Below are positions 21,882 through 33,620 of a stretch of 64,000 bases of DNA, one piece after another. The notes under the pieces were generated by a model. That model ran no database searches, had not been told where the DNA came from, and saw nothing but the letters and a program-made list of their open reading frames with translations. The stretch spans positions 1 to 64,000 of the forward strand of contig JALQBC010000077.1 in assembly GCA_023375675.1 (NCBI GenBank), given 5' to 3'. Each line of letters begins with the position of its first letter. The first letter of the stretch is position 1. Source of the DNA: Cytospora piceicola. Its lineage: Eukaryota; Ascomycota; Sordariomycetes; Diaporthales; Cytosporaceae. Both the position numbers and the translations under genes were made by a program.

Positions 21882-22693
21882 GCTGCTCTCGTAGGCGGTG
21901 ATTAAGGTCTCCAGGGCTTACCATGCCTGTGCTTGTAAGGATATTGGACACAGTTCAACGGGGCAAGAGTGGAGGAAGAAGAATAAGAATAGGTTCGGAT
22001 ATCTACTTGTCCCAGACTTCAACTCCTTTTTAACTTTATTGCCCGCTTCAAACATCAGCTCTATTAATCAATCTCGCAGATTGTGTCGACGTCAGTCAAT
22101 ATCAAGAAGGAGAACACGATTTCAGGTTCTTCCGCTATAGATTCATGTAAAGGTCTGGTAGAATCACGACAGCATGGATTAAGGCGCCCCCTGTGGTAAC
22201 GGACGAATGCATACAGACCAAGCCCTCGATTCGCCCTCGCACCCCAGATGACAATTCATACCAAGCGAGTACCCGGCGGTGTAGTCTTGTGGCGGGAGCC
22301 CTTGCTAGCTATAACTATTTTATTCTTTTCCCAGACATCAGGAACCGATCTTGTTCCGAATTCTGCGAGTAATGGAGGGGCAAGATGAACACAACATCAG
22401 CAGATTCACAAAGTCAGTAGGCCCGCACCATACCAAGGTAGCGTCCTTACCGAGAAGATTGCCATCTACTACGAAATGATGCGGTCCAACATCGGGTCAC
22501 TTCTCTGACCTCGCTCCTACTCTGTCCCCCTGTTGATAATTAGCCGAATGTTCGTTCGATGCTTTATATACATAACGAATGAACGAAAGAACGAACAGCC
22601 TTTTCCGAACAACATCCCCAGTATAGGGGCTTATAAGGCGGAAACAGTCGAAGGATGGATCTCAGTCTAAAAAGCTGGACTTAGAGACTTCAG

Positions 22694-22746
22694 TTAATGA
22701 ACATTGTGGTGAACAATCTGTATACTGTTTCAATGTTGTTCATTAA
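22694..22746. repeat. Inverted repeat / stem-loop
   Basis: The left arm TTAATGAACATTG (22,694-22,706) pairs with the right arm CAATGTTGTTCATTAA (22,731-22,746), apart from a 3-nt bulge, around a 24-nt loop. It may be a degenerate terminal repeat or a structured RNA. There is no further support. Confidence 0.4.
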
Positions 22747-23149
22747 AGAGGCTATGAGCACTGGCACAATCATTACATAACAACTTCTGGCGGAGAAACC
22801 CTCAGAAGAACTGAATTCCGCAATGTGTTATTCTTTAGCACTGTACTGAGACAGAGCCATACGGAACTGCGGTGCAGGTATTTCCAATGATGTGAAGACT
22901 TGAACCCTCGCAGTTCGTTCCACCTACTCCAGGTGTAGGTGGCGTAATTGCTAAAAAGGCCTAGCTATCTTTGCATATAGTATTAAGACAAATTATTAAT
23001 GCAGGAAGTAATTAAGTTACCGTTCATTTGCCTAGATTGATGCTTTATTACCACTGACAGCCACACAGACCTATTGTAACTTAGGATAATTATCAAAATG
23101 TAAATATGTTCGATCTCACAATATCCAACAGTTTGTGAAACTCCTTATA

Positions 23150-23371
23150 CTACAAGAAGGACTTGAGACAGAAGGAAGTTTGGAATATACCAAGGCGACA
23201 GATGTAGCTGAGAAGCTTTGAACAGTGCCCCCACAGGTAGAAGTGCTGTATATTGACTGAAGCCATTTTCGCAAGCTGTTCTCGTCTAATCATTTTCGTT
23301 ATATCGGCCAGAGGCGAAGCAGTGATAAGGCTAGTCAGGAAGGCAATAGCAACTGCTTTCACAGTAGGCAT
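23150..23371 (-). CDS. Short ORF with signal-peptide-like N-terminus (doubtful)
   Basis: A 73-codon frame from an ATG at 23,371. The first 20 residues (MPTVKAVAIAFLTSLITASP) are a short positive start, a hydrophobic core and a small-residue end, as in a secretion signal. The rest has only two Cys and no family I know. It lies among pseudogenes, so it may be the 5' remnant of a secreted-protein gene or chance. Confidence 0.2.
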   Translation of the reverse strand: MPTVKAVAIAFLTSLITASPLADITKMIRREQLAKMASVNIQHFYLWGHCSKLLSYICRLGIFQTSFCLKSFL

Positions 23372-23965
23372 GTTGCGAACTAAGAAAGGGCTTGCAACCT
23401 CAAGGCCACGAAATGGGATAAATTTAATCTCCAGGTTTCTTAAGGTAGAACGATACCCTCGAGCATAATAGCATGGATCCCCGACATGATATTATAAATC
23501 AAATTTGACGAGTTACGAGTACCAGAGCGAGCGTAGAAGGCGATCTGAGTTATGTGTGAAAAACGCCTTAACTCTAGTCTGATCTATCTGCTGTTTTAAT
23601 AGAACGTATAAAGGAAATAGCCTGTTCTTATAGACGTAGGCCGTAGGCCCTTAAGGCCTTCGGAATTATTTCCTTAATCTCTTTTCCGTAATTAACCCCG
23701 ACAGCACCTCTCTGCATTTCATCCGGACCCTGAAGCCTCACCGACCCTTGAAGACATAGTCTGATTGGCGATTGCTGGTTTGAAGTGGACAGCACAAGCC
23801 TTAACAGATTCGTTAACGTCGTTCTCAGATGTGAGGTCCTTAAAGCGTGATTCGAGACGCGCCTGTCCTTTTCCTAGCCCCAAGGAAAAGGCTCTTCATA
23901 GTAGGGGGGCTCTCCGTCCAGCCGAGCACGGAGACACAGGGTGAAACATCTACTCGACCGCATAA

Positions 23966-24677
23966 GCCCTGGGCATCAGGCTAGTTGTCCTCGACCGACC
24001 GGGCCACTGGCCTGAGGACCGCAAATATGCAGACCTAGTCGAGAATTTCGTGCTGATCAATATCGAGCGTGATGCCGAGCTACCTCAGAGGATTGTTAGC
24101 ACCGTAGTACGATAGGAAGAGCATTGACACCATTAACACATTCTTCGAAACATATACAGCTTTGGTCGCGCTAGCTGCGCAGCAACTCAAACTACCCACT
24201 ATATCACCGCAGGTTCTGAAGATCGCAGCCGATGAGTACGAAACCAGAATTGCCGCTAGCCACAAGGCTTTTCGAATATCGTGCGAAAACGATATGCGCA
24301 GAGTTTTCTCGTCACGTCGCCTGCAGTATCCCGTGATTATAAAGCCGTGCACTAGGTGGTCATCGGAAGGTGTTTCGAGAGCTACCGACGGGGCTGAAGC
24401 AAAGAGTGCCGCTCAATTCGACCGACATAAAGGCTATGTGATTAATGAGTATTGTGAAGGGCCGGAAGTTGACGCGAACCTGTTCCTGCTGGGCGTAGAG
24501 CTGTTGTTCTGGGAGATCTTGGACGAGCTACCCAAGAGCGGCGATATAGGCAGTGCGTGGAAGAGCAACTTCGACAACAACATTGAAGTGACTGGTTGTC
24601 GTGCTGGTACAACCCGTGTCAGTAGTACCTCAATAGAATTCTTTGTCGATATTACTAGGGTGAGGAAACAAAGCTGA
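23966..24677 (+). pseudogene. ATP-grasp ligase-like pseudogene (frameshifted, truncated)
   Basis: A first frame (from 23,966) reads ALGIRLVVLDRPGHW and ADLVENFVLINIERDAELPQ, like the N-terminal (pre-ATP-grasp) domain of fungal ATP-grasp proteins. At about 24,100 the frame changes and continues INTFFETYTALVALAAQQLKLP. Next comes the ATP-grasp core: YPVIIKPCTRWSSEGVS (nucleotide-binding Lys) and VINEYCEGPEVDANL (metal/ATP region). The last recognisable residues are near 24,670. The C-terminal third with the usual EINPRPPG-type motif is not found. An in-frame TAA precedes the first recognised segment. Family members couple ATP hydrolysis to joining a carboxylate and an amine. The substrate is unknown. 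It sits between a dead oxygenase and a damaged transporter on the opposite strand. Confidence 0.65.
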
Positions 24678-25697
24678 TGGTAGCAATCGCGCTGATGAGG
24701 GCCATGGGAATGGAGAAGGCGTGCGCCGCATACCAAGGAGCAGGGCAGTTCTGAGAATATCACCTTGATAAGTTCGGGGTTTTACCATCCCTACCTATAA
24801 ACTAGAAGTAGACCAAAGGCACTGTAAGATGAACGACCCGGAAGGAACATCAGGAAGGTTCTACGAAGTTATAGGAGGCGCTATTATGCCGTGTTGATGT
24901 CCTGCCCTGCGAAATATCACAAGGAGACGGATGCACAAAGAGATTTCTCGGGCTGCGTCCCTTGCTTCGGCACCCGCAGGGCAAATATTCATCATAAGCT
25001 CAGCAGCTGAGTGACCTGGACGCTGGCAGGCCGTTCAGTCGATTATATCCATTTCAGCCGGTAGTGTCATGACCGTTCTGTACTCAAACGATGGCTTATC
25101 TGGAAGAGAGTGGTGTGAGCGTCCGGTGCACCGAGGAACGAGAACTGACATGGTTTCAAAGCATGATGTTTGGGCCCATCAAGTCACTCTGAACTGTGAC
25201 AGAAGTCACTCCTAAGTTTGTTAGCCTATGCACGTTCGTTCTAGGTAGCATAGCATCAAGTGGTTAGACTGGAGTATATACTCGTCACCGTTGTAAATGA
25301 ACTATAGGTAGATATCCGCTGAAGGTTTTGACCCATTTAGAGTTCTAGATACACCATGAGCCAGTCTCTACCCTCACGGGAGAAATGACAAATCAACACT
25401 TCATTCCTCGGTTGCCATGGTAAAGTTGGGCTTTGGTAGCGGGAGCAGAGGCGAGCACCAGCAGCAGTTGGCCGATTTCTAAGCACAAAAGTCGAAGATG
25501 TCGAGGGTGTGATATTCCCTCCAGTGCAACAAGTATCAATCTAGCACTTGAGCGTTAAGCGCTATCTTAGAAGACTGTCCCAAGCCGAGCTAATTAATCC
25601 CACGACAAGCCACTAGATACGCCACCTGTTTGATAAACTTAAGATGACACAAAAGCGTATCTCGTCCCTGCCATGTAACCAGCAGGTCGCAATTAGA
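24678..25697. other. Intergenic, no gene recognised
   Basis: Ordinary composition. I looked for the missing C-terminal part of the ATP-grasp gene and for other enzymes and found no convincing segment in any frame. It may hold further decayed coding sequence beyond recognition by eye. Confidence 0.35.
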
Positions 25698-27393
25698 TTA
25701 CCCAAAGAGTCTCTCCCTATTCATGAGGCAAGCGCTGATGATACTCATAATTCCTGCAACGAGCGGTATGATGAAAGCCCGCCTCATCGCGGAGATGGTC
25801 GCGCTGATTACAGCAGGCCGTAAATCGTCGCTCAAAGATTTGTACACTGTACTCTGGACACCTGCGACCATGTTATGGATCTCTGCCTGGCTGTATCCCT
25901 GGCCCGCGAGGACGTCGTTCAAATTATTGACAGCGACCGATTGGAACACCTGGCCGGCGATCACGAGACAGATGACAGTGCCGCCAATTTGAGCGACATT
26001 CTGGAGATTGACTGTTCACTTACTCGTCAGTATGATGCCTCACCCTTCGCGTTGGGCTGGGAATTTATGAGAGAAGGAGACATTTTGTTCGCTGTTGGTT
26101 GAGAACTTACTGGCACCAAAAATGTCGACCATCCGCGAAACCTTGAGGCTAGCCACCGCGTACCCTAGCTGCATAGTAATGCCGGAGCCAACGCCCATCA
26201 ATATGCTGAATCCATATATATTTGCCGTCGGGGTCGAGGGCGAGAGGAGGCCCAGGAAGAGGGCCGATGCCAGGGTGATGATCAGGCCCGAGACCAGGCA
26301 CACAGGCATGTAGTATTTCACTTTAGGCAAGGCCCAGCCGGTTACAAGGTTGAAAACAATGAGGACGATTAAGTAGGGGAGCAGGCGCACCGCTGCCATC
26401 AGCGAGTCATCGTTCCTCGTGAACTGGAAGTAAATGGGGATGTAAAACGTCGTGAAGAACATGGCGGTGTTTGCGCATGTGGTCGTGATGTAGAGGAGGA
26501 TGTGGGTCTTGGATCGGAGGAGCTGGCCCGGGAAGGACCTGGTGTCGGGCGTTGTGAAGATGCAGATATTGCTGCATAGCGTAAGCAAAAAGTAGAAGCC
26601 CAAACAATACAATGAACGCGATGGTCCCGCCATCGTTCCAAGCCCAGACACCACCTGCGAATATGAAGCCCATGGCGAAAAACACCCACATAGCCGCGCT
26701 GAGTACGAAGCCGAGATAGTCCAGGGTAGCAAATCTCTCACGGAGCGACTTGCCCGGTGCTGGGTCTATCGAAGGCAGATAGAACAGGTAGATCGGAGCG
26801 GTGATAGCACCAATAACGAGGTTAATATAAAATCCCCATCTCCACGTCGCCGACGAGACAGCGAAGCCGCCACCAACAACAGGGCCAAGGATAGCACCTA
26901 AGCCCCACACAAAGCCGGTCCCAGTCAGGTAGGCACTACGTTCCTGGCGTGTTATCATAGCCGAGAAGTAATTCAGACTGCCAAGGTAGATGCCCGTACC
27001 ACCCGCGCCGGCAAAGGCACGGCCCACGATAAGGGCGTTCATAGTAGGTGCGGCGCCGCAGAGGGCCGAGCCGGCCTGGAATAGGAGGATGCCCGCGATG
27101 TAGCACCACTTCATGTTGAAGGCGGTAAAGAGGAATCCATAGGGAAGAATGACGGCGACGGAGCCGAGAGGAAAGCCCGCGCCAATCCAGGACAGCTGGG
27201 GAACCTCGGAAAAAGTCTGGATCACGGCACCCTGCACGTCGGCTGCGATGGTGGTGTCAAGACCGTACATAAGGGCCGAGATATACAAGGCAACGCAGAT
27301 CGAGAACCAGCGGAAGCCGGTTATCTCGCGCACGTCGTCGTCAGTAGGGCCGGGGGTGTTCGCGTCGGCCTCGAGGTCTTGCCCTTTCTCCAT
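25698..27393 (-). CDS. MFS efflux transporter, DHA2-type (14 TM), frameshifted
   Basis: The start ATG at 27,393 begins a cytosolic acidic tail. Transmembrane segments then start near residue 28. GLDTTIAADVQG (44-55) and the antiporter motif C, GAILGPVVGG (166-175), followed by SSATWRWGFYIN, are typical of fungal drug/toxin efflux pumps of the DHA2 group. At about 26,565, after residue 276 (AYAMQQY), the frame changes. The continuation is CIFTTPDTRSFPGQLL, so one extra base or two missing bases are implied. A 99-nt intron (26,012-26,110) then splits the gene; joining it gives DIFGAINLQNVAQIGG, as expected for the family. The last exon ends at TAA, 25,698. Total length is about 530 residues, normal for the group. 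The shift could be a real mutation or an assembly error. The predicted role is proton-coupled export of a small molecule across the plasma membrane. Substrate unknown. Confidence 0.8.
26012..26110 (-). other. Intron of the MFS transporter gene (99 nt)
   Basis: On the minus strand the donor is GTAAGT (26,110-26,105), the branch-like motif is CTGAC about 15 nt before the end, and the acceptor is ACAG ending at 26,012. Removing it restores the family sequence IFGA-INLQNVAQIGG across the junction with a split Ile codon, which is strong support. Confidence 0.85.
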
Positions 27394-28200
27394 CCTCGCG
27401 GGTGCTTGTTCTGACTGTCTTTAATGTGTAGTCTTTTCGCTTTGCACACCATCCATAGGGGGGTTGGTTTTCTAAATGGAGGAAGCAGTCGAGTCTGCAG
27501 CGTCTTCTGCCATGCTGTGTTGGATAGGCTGGTGCTGTCCGACGACCTCGGGAGGTATAGGTAAGTTAATGGCACACGGACTGGGATTAGCTCTGGATTA
27601 GATATGTGGATGGTTGGCCTAGATGGAAAGTCAACTTAGCGACAATCTTAGGAGCGCTGGCGAAAGAAGCCAACACTATAGCGAGAACTAGACTTGTAAA
27701 GGGAGCAGGATGAGACGCAAGTTAGGTTAAGGAACAAACAAACGAGATAACGGTGACCTCCAGGCCTGCACCATTCTCCTGAGGTTAGCAATTATAATAA
27801 AATATCCAAGCGGAACATCCACGGATATTCAGCGTAAGGAGGTACTTGGGTACCTATAGAAACAAATCTCCTAGAAACCTACGTAACACACAACAGTTTC
27901 GGGATACGATAATGTCCTAGCAAGTAATCTATTTTGTCTGAGAAGACCCGTTGGTAGCAACACGTTCAGTCCACCACAGGTGCCCCAGCCAAGCACAACG
28001 TGACGCGTCAACTACAACCGCCGACTGATCCATATGTTGAATTTTAACCATACTAAAGAGAGAGTGCATGAGAATTTCGAGCAATAGAGCGGCATTAGGA
28101 CTTAACCGCCATACCGGTGTAATCGTCTATATCCGAAATTTTAGTTTTCCGAAAAATTACAGCCGACATTTTTCGGCCGACAAGCACTTAAGACGCTAGC
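27394..28200. other. Upstream region of the transporter and border of the AT-rich block
   Basis: No gene seen. The first few hundred bases would hold the promoter of the minus-strand transporter. A hairpin with 9-bp arms (CCGAAAAAT ... ATTTTTCGG, 28,149-28,176) lies right at the border where composition collapses to AT-rich. It might be the edge of an element. Confidence 0.4.
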
Positions 28201-29460
28201 AGGATGTTTATACTTAATAACAACCTGTAATTTCATATACAGGTAAGCAGGTTTGTTTATACTATATACCTAGGTACCTACCTACTTAAGGTTAAGTACG
28301 GAGGTTAGTTTTAAAAGTTTTAACGTATAGCTGTTTAAGTGTAGTCTATACGCTATAGTACGTTCGAAAAAAGAATATTAAATGTGTTTAAAAATTAAAC
28401 CTTCCGATTTCCTATTAAAGATAAACGAATTTAAATAAATAATTAAAATATTATATTTCCTTTTATTTAAAGTATTATAATAATATTAAAAATATAATCT
28501 TTAGCTTTATAAATATTAAAGAACTTTAATTAAAAGTATTTAACGCTTTAAAATTAAATAATAAAACCTTTAAATTACTTTAACTTTAAGTTTAAAAACT
28601 ATATAACTATAATAAAAGAAGTATATAATTAGCTTATATAGTATAGTTTTATTTCTTATTTAAATACTATAGTATTAAAAGTATATTAATATTAATATAT
28701 TAAAACCTTTAAAACTAATCTTTATACTTTAATATTATAAGTTATAAAGTAAATAAAAGTAAGATTTTAAAAAAAATTAAAGTTATATTTAAACTATACT
28801 TAAAAATCTAATAATAAGCTTTCTTTATTAATTATACTTTTTATTAAATACTTTTATATATATATTAAAAATTAAAGTTTTATTTTAAGTTTTATTAATA
28901 TAAATAATTAAATTAAGTTAAAAGTCTTTTAATATTATATTATATTTTAAAAGTTTTACTTTTATATTTAAACAGTTTTATTTAATTAATATATAAATAA
29001 TAAAAATAAAATATACTTTATACTTTAAAACTTTAATAATATAATTTTAAAATATTAATATATAAATATATTAAATATTATATAATAAGTTTAACTTTAT
29101 TTACTTATTATAATTTTTTACTTTTAATAACTTAATTTAATTATATCTTTTACTAAAAGGTTATTTTTTATTTTATAAGCTAAGTAAGTATATAAAAACT
29201 ATTACTTTTAAGATTTATACTACTTATTTTTATTTTTAATTAGCTTTAAATTATAATTATATTATTTCGTTATAATACCTATTTAAAGGATTTAATTAGC
29301 TATTAAAAGCAGTAATCTTAATTATTCTTTAACTAAATATACTAGTAATTATAAAGCCTTTTAATACTTATTAAAAGGTTTATAGTTACTTTAAAGCTTA
29401 TTATTAATAAGGCTTAAGGTAATATAAATACAATCGATTATATAGTCTATTAGCTTAAGG

Positions 29461-29497
<37 letters not shown>

Positions 29498-31410
29498 TTT
29501 TAAGTTTAAAGCTATTTATAGGCCTAGTATAGAAAACTATTTATAAGCTAGACGGCTTAACAGGTTTACCGCCTTATTAAAGCAGCAGGCCTAACCGCCT
29601 ACTTAATTAAGTAGCGTTTTATATTAATAGCTTTTCTGTTTTATAATAGCTTCGTACTATCGATCTACTTATACTACCTATAGCCTTATATATATAAGCT
29701 TTTATAGCCTTATACGTATAAGCTTTTTTTAATTATTTATAATACCTTTATAAAAAGCCGACGTTATTATATACTTACCGGTAAGTTCGTAATAAACCTA
29801 CTTATAAACGCATTTACGAATTTACTGTATATTTACTAGTAATTCGGATAGTTAAACGTATAGTAATTATATAATAAACTTAAAGTAAGTTTATAGTAAG
29901 TTTATAAGTCTATATATAGTTTATAAAAGTACTCGGTTATATAAAGAAAGAAAGAGAGAATCTATCTTTATTATATACTATTATATTATACCGTTACTAT
30001 TAAATAGTAACTATAACTTAAATACACTCCGTTATATATCGCTTAGCTTTTTAATACTACGAATTAAGTTTATCGGACTATACTATAATAGTTATCGAGT
30101 TATTATTACTATAATAGCTAATAGGTAATTAGCTTTAATTTCTAAATTTTAAAAGATCGAAAAGCGTAAAAGCGTTATTCTATTTACTTAGCCGGTATTA
30201 TTATACGTTTACTATAACTTACCGGTTATTTATCGCGGGAATTCTGTATTATAGCTATATTAGGTTTAAATAATATACTTAATATATACTTCCCGAATAT
30301 ATTCTTAATAATACCTCGAAACTATATAGTTATTAAAAATATTTAGCTTTTATATTATATTAAAATAGCTATTACTAAATACTTTATTTAATACCGACTT
30401 TATATTATAAACTATAATCTTACCTTTTTAAAGTATTCGATTAACTATATTAATTAATAATAGCTTTATACTTTTTACTTTAAGTATTACTATAATAATT
30501 AAAATAAAAATAACTAACTTTATTATATTTAAAAGCGTTTTATAAAATATATCTATAAAGTATATTACTTTAATTATTAGCTATAAAAGCTTAATAATAT
30601 TTATTTCTTTATCGTTATATATAGCTAGTTTAGTAAAAATATTAAGTTTTACTATAAATTCCGGTATTTTTATAACTTATAATAGTTAAGCTATACTTAT
30701 AATTTAAAAAAACGTAAACCGATTTATTAGTTTTTATAAAAACTTAAGTTTAAAAGCCTATTTTATAATAAATAAAGGCTACTTTTTAAAATAATACTTA
30801 GTTTAAGTTAAATAAAGTATAAATAAAAGGTAATTATTTATAACGCTTTAAAAACTCTGTTTTTTTTAAAATATTAACTTTTTACTTATACTTTAATTAA
30901 ACCGGTAGTTTATATAATAAGAAAACCTAAAATATTAAAAAGCCGAAAAATAATAGTCGAAATAAATAAAGAAAATAAAAAGACTATTTAAAACTCTAAA
31001 TAATAATTTAAAATAATAAAAAGTATATAATATAATAATTTAAAGGTTTTACTTTTATTTAAATTAATAACCGAAACTATTTATTTATATATTATATTGT
31101 TTTTAATTATTTTTATAATACTATTATAAAAAAAAAGATTTAATTTTATAAGCTGTTTAAATTAATATATTTAACCGACCGGAAATTACTTTAATATAAA
31201 TAAACCTATTAAGTAGTTTTAAAAAAGAACGTTATATTAACGTTATAATCTTTATATTAAAAAACACCGAAACGTTTTAACTATATAAATAAAAGATAAG
31301 TTTATAAATACTATTATTTTATATACTACTAAGTAATCTTTTTAATCTTTACTATATTATTTATAAACCGGCAGTTTACTTTAAGAATTCTTATTAATAT
31401 AGTTATTATT
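28201..31410. other. RIP-mutated AT-rich block, no gene recognised
   Basis: Sequence is almost free of CA and TG, extremely rich in TA, with stop codons in all frames. A (TA)n run lies at about 29,462-29,494. Isolated CG pairs survive, as expected when only CpA is mutated. The parent element cannot be read. No long direct repeat ends were spotted by eye. Confidence 0.6.
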
Positions 31411-32245
31411 ACTAGTAGGAAAGGGTTAAGATTAAAGAATTTTCAGTTAAATTATCTCGGTTAAATATTTTACCTAAATATAAACCTATCCGTCAGATTT
31501 TTTTAACTTTAAATTTTAGTACCTTCCCGCTACTTTAACGCGCTAGAATTAATCTAACAGGCTCTATAGATACTAATCTACGCTAGAATATAGTAAAAGA
31601 GGCTTTAAGTATATTAAGTAAAAGTCTAAGGTAAGTATACTTTTAAAGTTTAAAGTAAGTATACTTATATTAATTTAGGTTAAATATTTAACTTAAATAT
31701 AAACCTATCTGTTAGATTTTTTTAAACCTATATTTTAATACCTTTTTAACACTTTTACGGCTTAGAATTAATCTAGTAGGCTCTATAAATACTAATCTAC
31801 ATTAAAATATAGAAGGAAGGGCTTTAAGTATACTAAGTAAAAGTTTAAAGTAAGTATACTTTTAAAGTTTAAGGTAAGTATACTTATACTAATCTAAATT
31901 AAATATTTAACTTAAATATAAACTTATCTATTAGATTTTTTTAAACTTAAATTTTAATACCTTCCCGGTACTTTTACGCTTTAAAATTAATCTAATAAGC
32001 TTTATAAATATTAATTTACATTAAAATATAAAAAAGGGGCCTTAAGTATACTAAGTAAAAGTTTAAAGTAAGTATACTTTTAAAGTTTAAGGTAAGTATA
32101 CTTATACTAATCTAAATTAAATATTTAACTTAAATATAAACCTATTCGTTAGATTTTTTTAAACCTAAATTTTAATACCTTCTTAGTACTTTTACGCCTT
32201 AAAATTAATCTAATAGGCTTTATAAATACTAATCTATATTAGAAT
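31411..32245. repeat. Satellite block S1, first copy (219-bp units)
   Basis: About four units of roughly 219 bp. Each carries a GTTAGATTTTTTTAAAC tract, an ACTTTTACGCCTTAGAATTA-like tract and two AAGTATACTT palindromes. It opens with ACTAGTAGGAAAGGGTTA, the same sequence that opens the second copy at 39,883. Confidence 0.8.
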
Positions 32246-32619
32246 ATAATAAGTAAGTAGCTAAAGCCTTTAAGAAATTAGTATCTTTACGCCTATTTAA
32301 ATAATATATATACTTTAGCTATAAAATCGATTTATTTTTACTAAACTATCGCTAGTATATATATACCGGAAGATAAGTTTAGTATATATAAGTCGATTTT
32401 TTCGATTACCTATATAAATAAATTTATCGGCTTACGTAAATACGTATTAAAGCTTATTATAATATATTATAAAGTAAACTTATATCAGAGAAACTATAAA
32501 AAGGTATATTAAAATAACCCTTTTAAATAATAGTATATAATCTTAAATAGTTTAATAAAAGGTTTAACACTTATACTATAAAAAGTTTAATACTTATACT
32601 ATAAAAGGTTTAAAAACCT

Positions 32620-33620
32620 AATACTAATTAATAATAAGTATTTAATAATAGTTAACGCTATTTATAATACTACCTTTAATAAACTTATAATAAATTTAAT
32701 AGTAGTTAATATTATTTATAATACTATCTTTAATAAAATAATATAGTTTATAATAGATTTAATAGTAGTTAATACCCTTTATAATACTACTTTTAATAGC
32801 CCCGGTTTTACTAATTAAAAAGCGTTACCTTTACTTAACGTCGTTTTTAAATAACTTTTTATCTAAGTTATATATATTACTTAGATATAAACCGTATAGA
32901 TTTCCCTAAAGTATAGCCGGTATATATATATCGGAAGATAAGTTTAATATATATAAGTCGATTTTTTCGATTACCTATATAAATAAATTTATTAGCCTAT
33001 ATAAACATATATTAAAGCCTATTATAACGTACTATAAGGTAAACCTATATCGGAAGGACTATAAAAAAGTATATTAAAATAGCCTTTTTAAATAATAGTA
33101 CGTAATCTTAAGTAGTTTAATAAAAGGTTTAACACTTATACTATAAATAATTTAGTATTTATACTATAAAAGGTTTAAAAACCTAATACTAATTAATAGT
33201 AAGTATTTAATAGTAGTTAACGCTACCTATAATACTACCTTTAATAGACCTATAATAGATTTAATAGTAGTTAGTACTGCTTATAATACTACTTCTAATA
33301 GAATAATATACCTTATAATAAATTTAGTAATAGTTAATACTGTTTATAATAGATTTAATAGTAGTTTATACTACTTATAATACTACCTTTAATAAACCTG
33401 TAATAAATTTAATAGTAGTTAATACTATTTATAATACTACCTTTAATAAAATAATATACCTTATAATAAATTTAATAGTAGTTAATACTACTTATAATAC
33501 TACCTTTAAAGGAATAGTATAACCTATAATAGATTTAACAGTAGTTAATACTACTTATAATACTACCCTTAATAAACCTATAATAGATTTAATAGTAGTT
33601 AATACCCTTTATAATACTAC
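32620..33620. repeat. 54/63-bp minisatellite, first copy
   Basis: Units read TTTAATAGTAGTTAATACT then ACTTATAATACTACC, with or without a 9-bp insertion (GAATAATAT-like). Lengths differ by multiples of three. Interrupted by one ATACCGG-type block at about 32,920-33,170. Confidence 0.7.

Larger units (their letters stand above)
21882..23965. other. Intergenic stretch between decaying genes
   Basis: No further gene can be supported. It contains two inverted repeats, one at 22,552-22,600 (GTTCGTTC and GAACGAAC arms) and one at 22,694-22,746. There is also a GGCC-rich palindromic tract near 23,638-23,665 and a short secretion-signal-like ORF on the minus strand (23,150-23,371). Composition is ordinary, not RIP-like. 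Confidence 0.4.
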
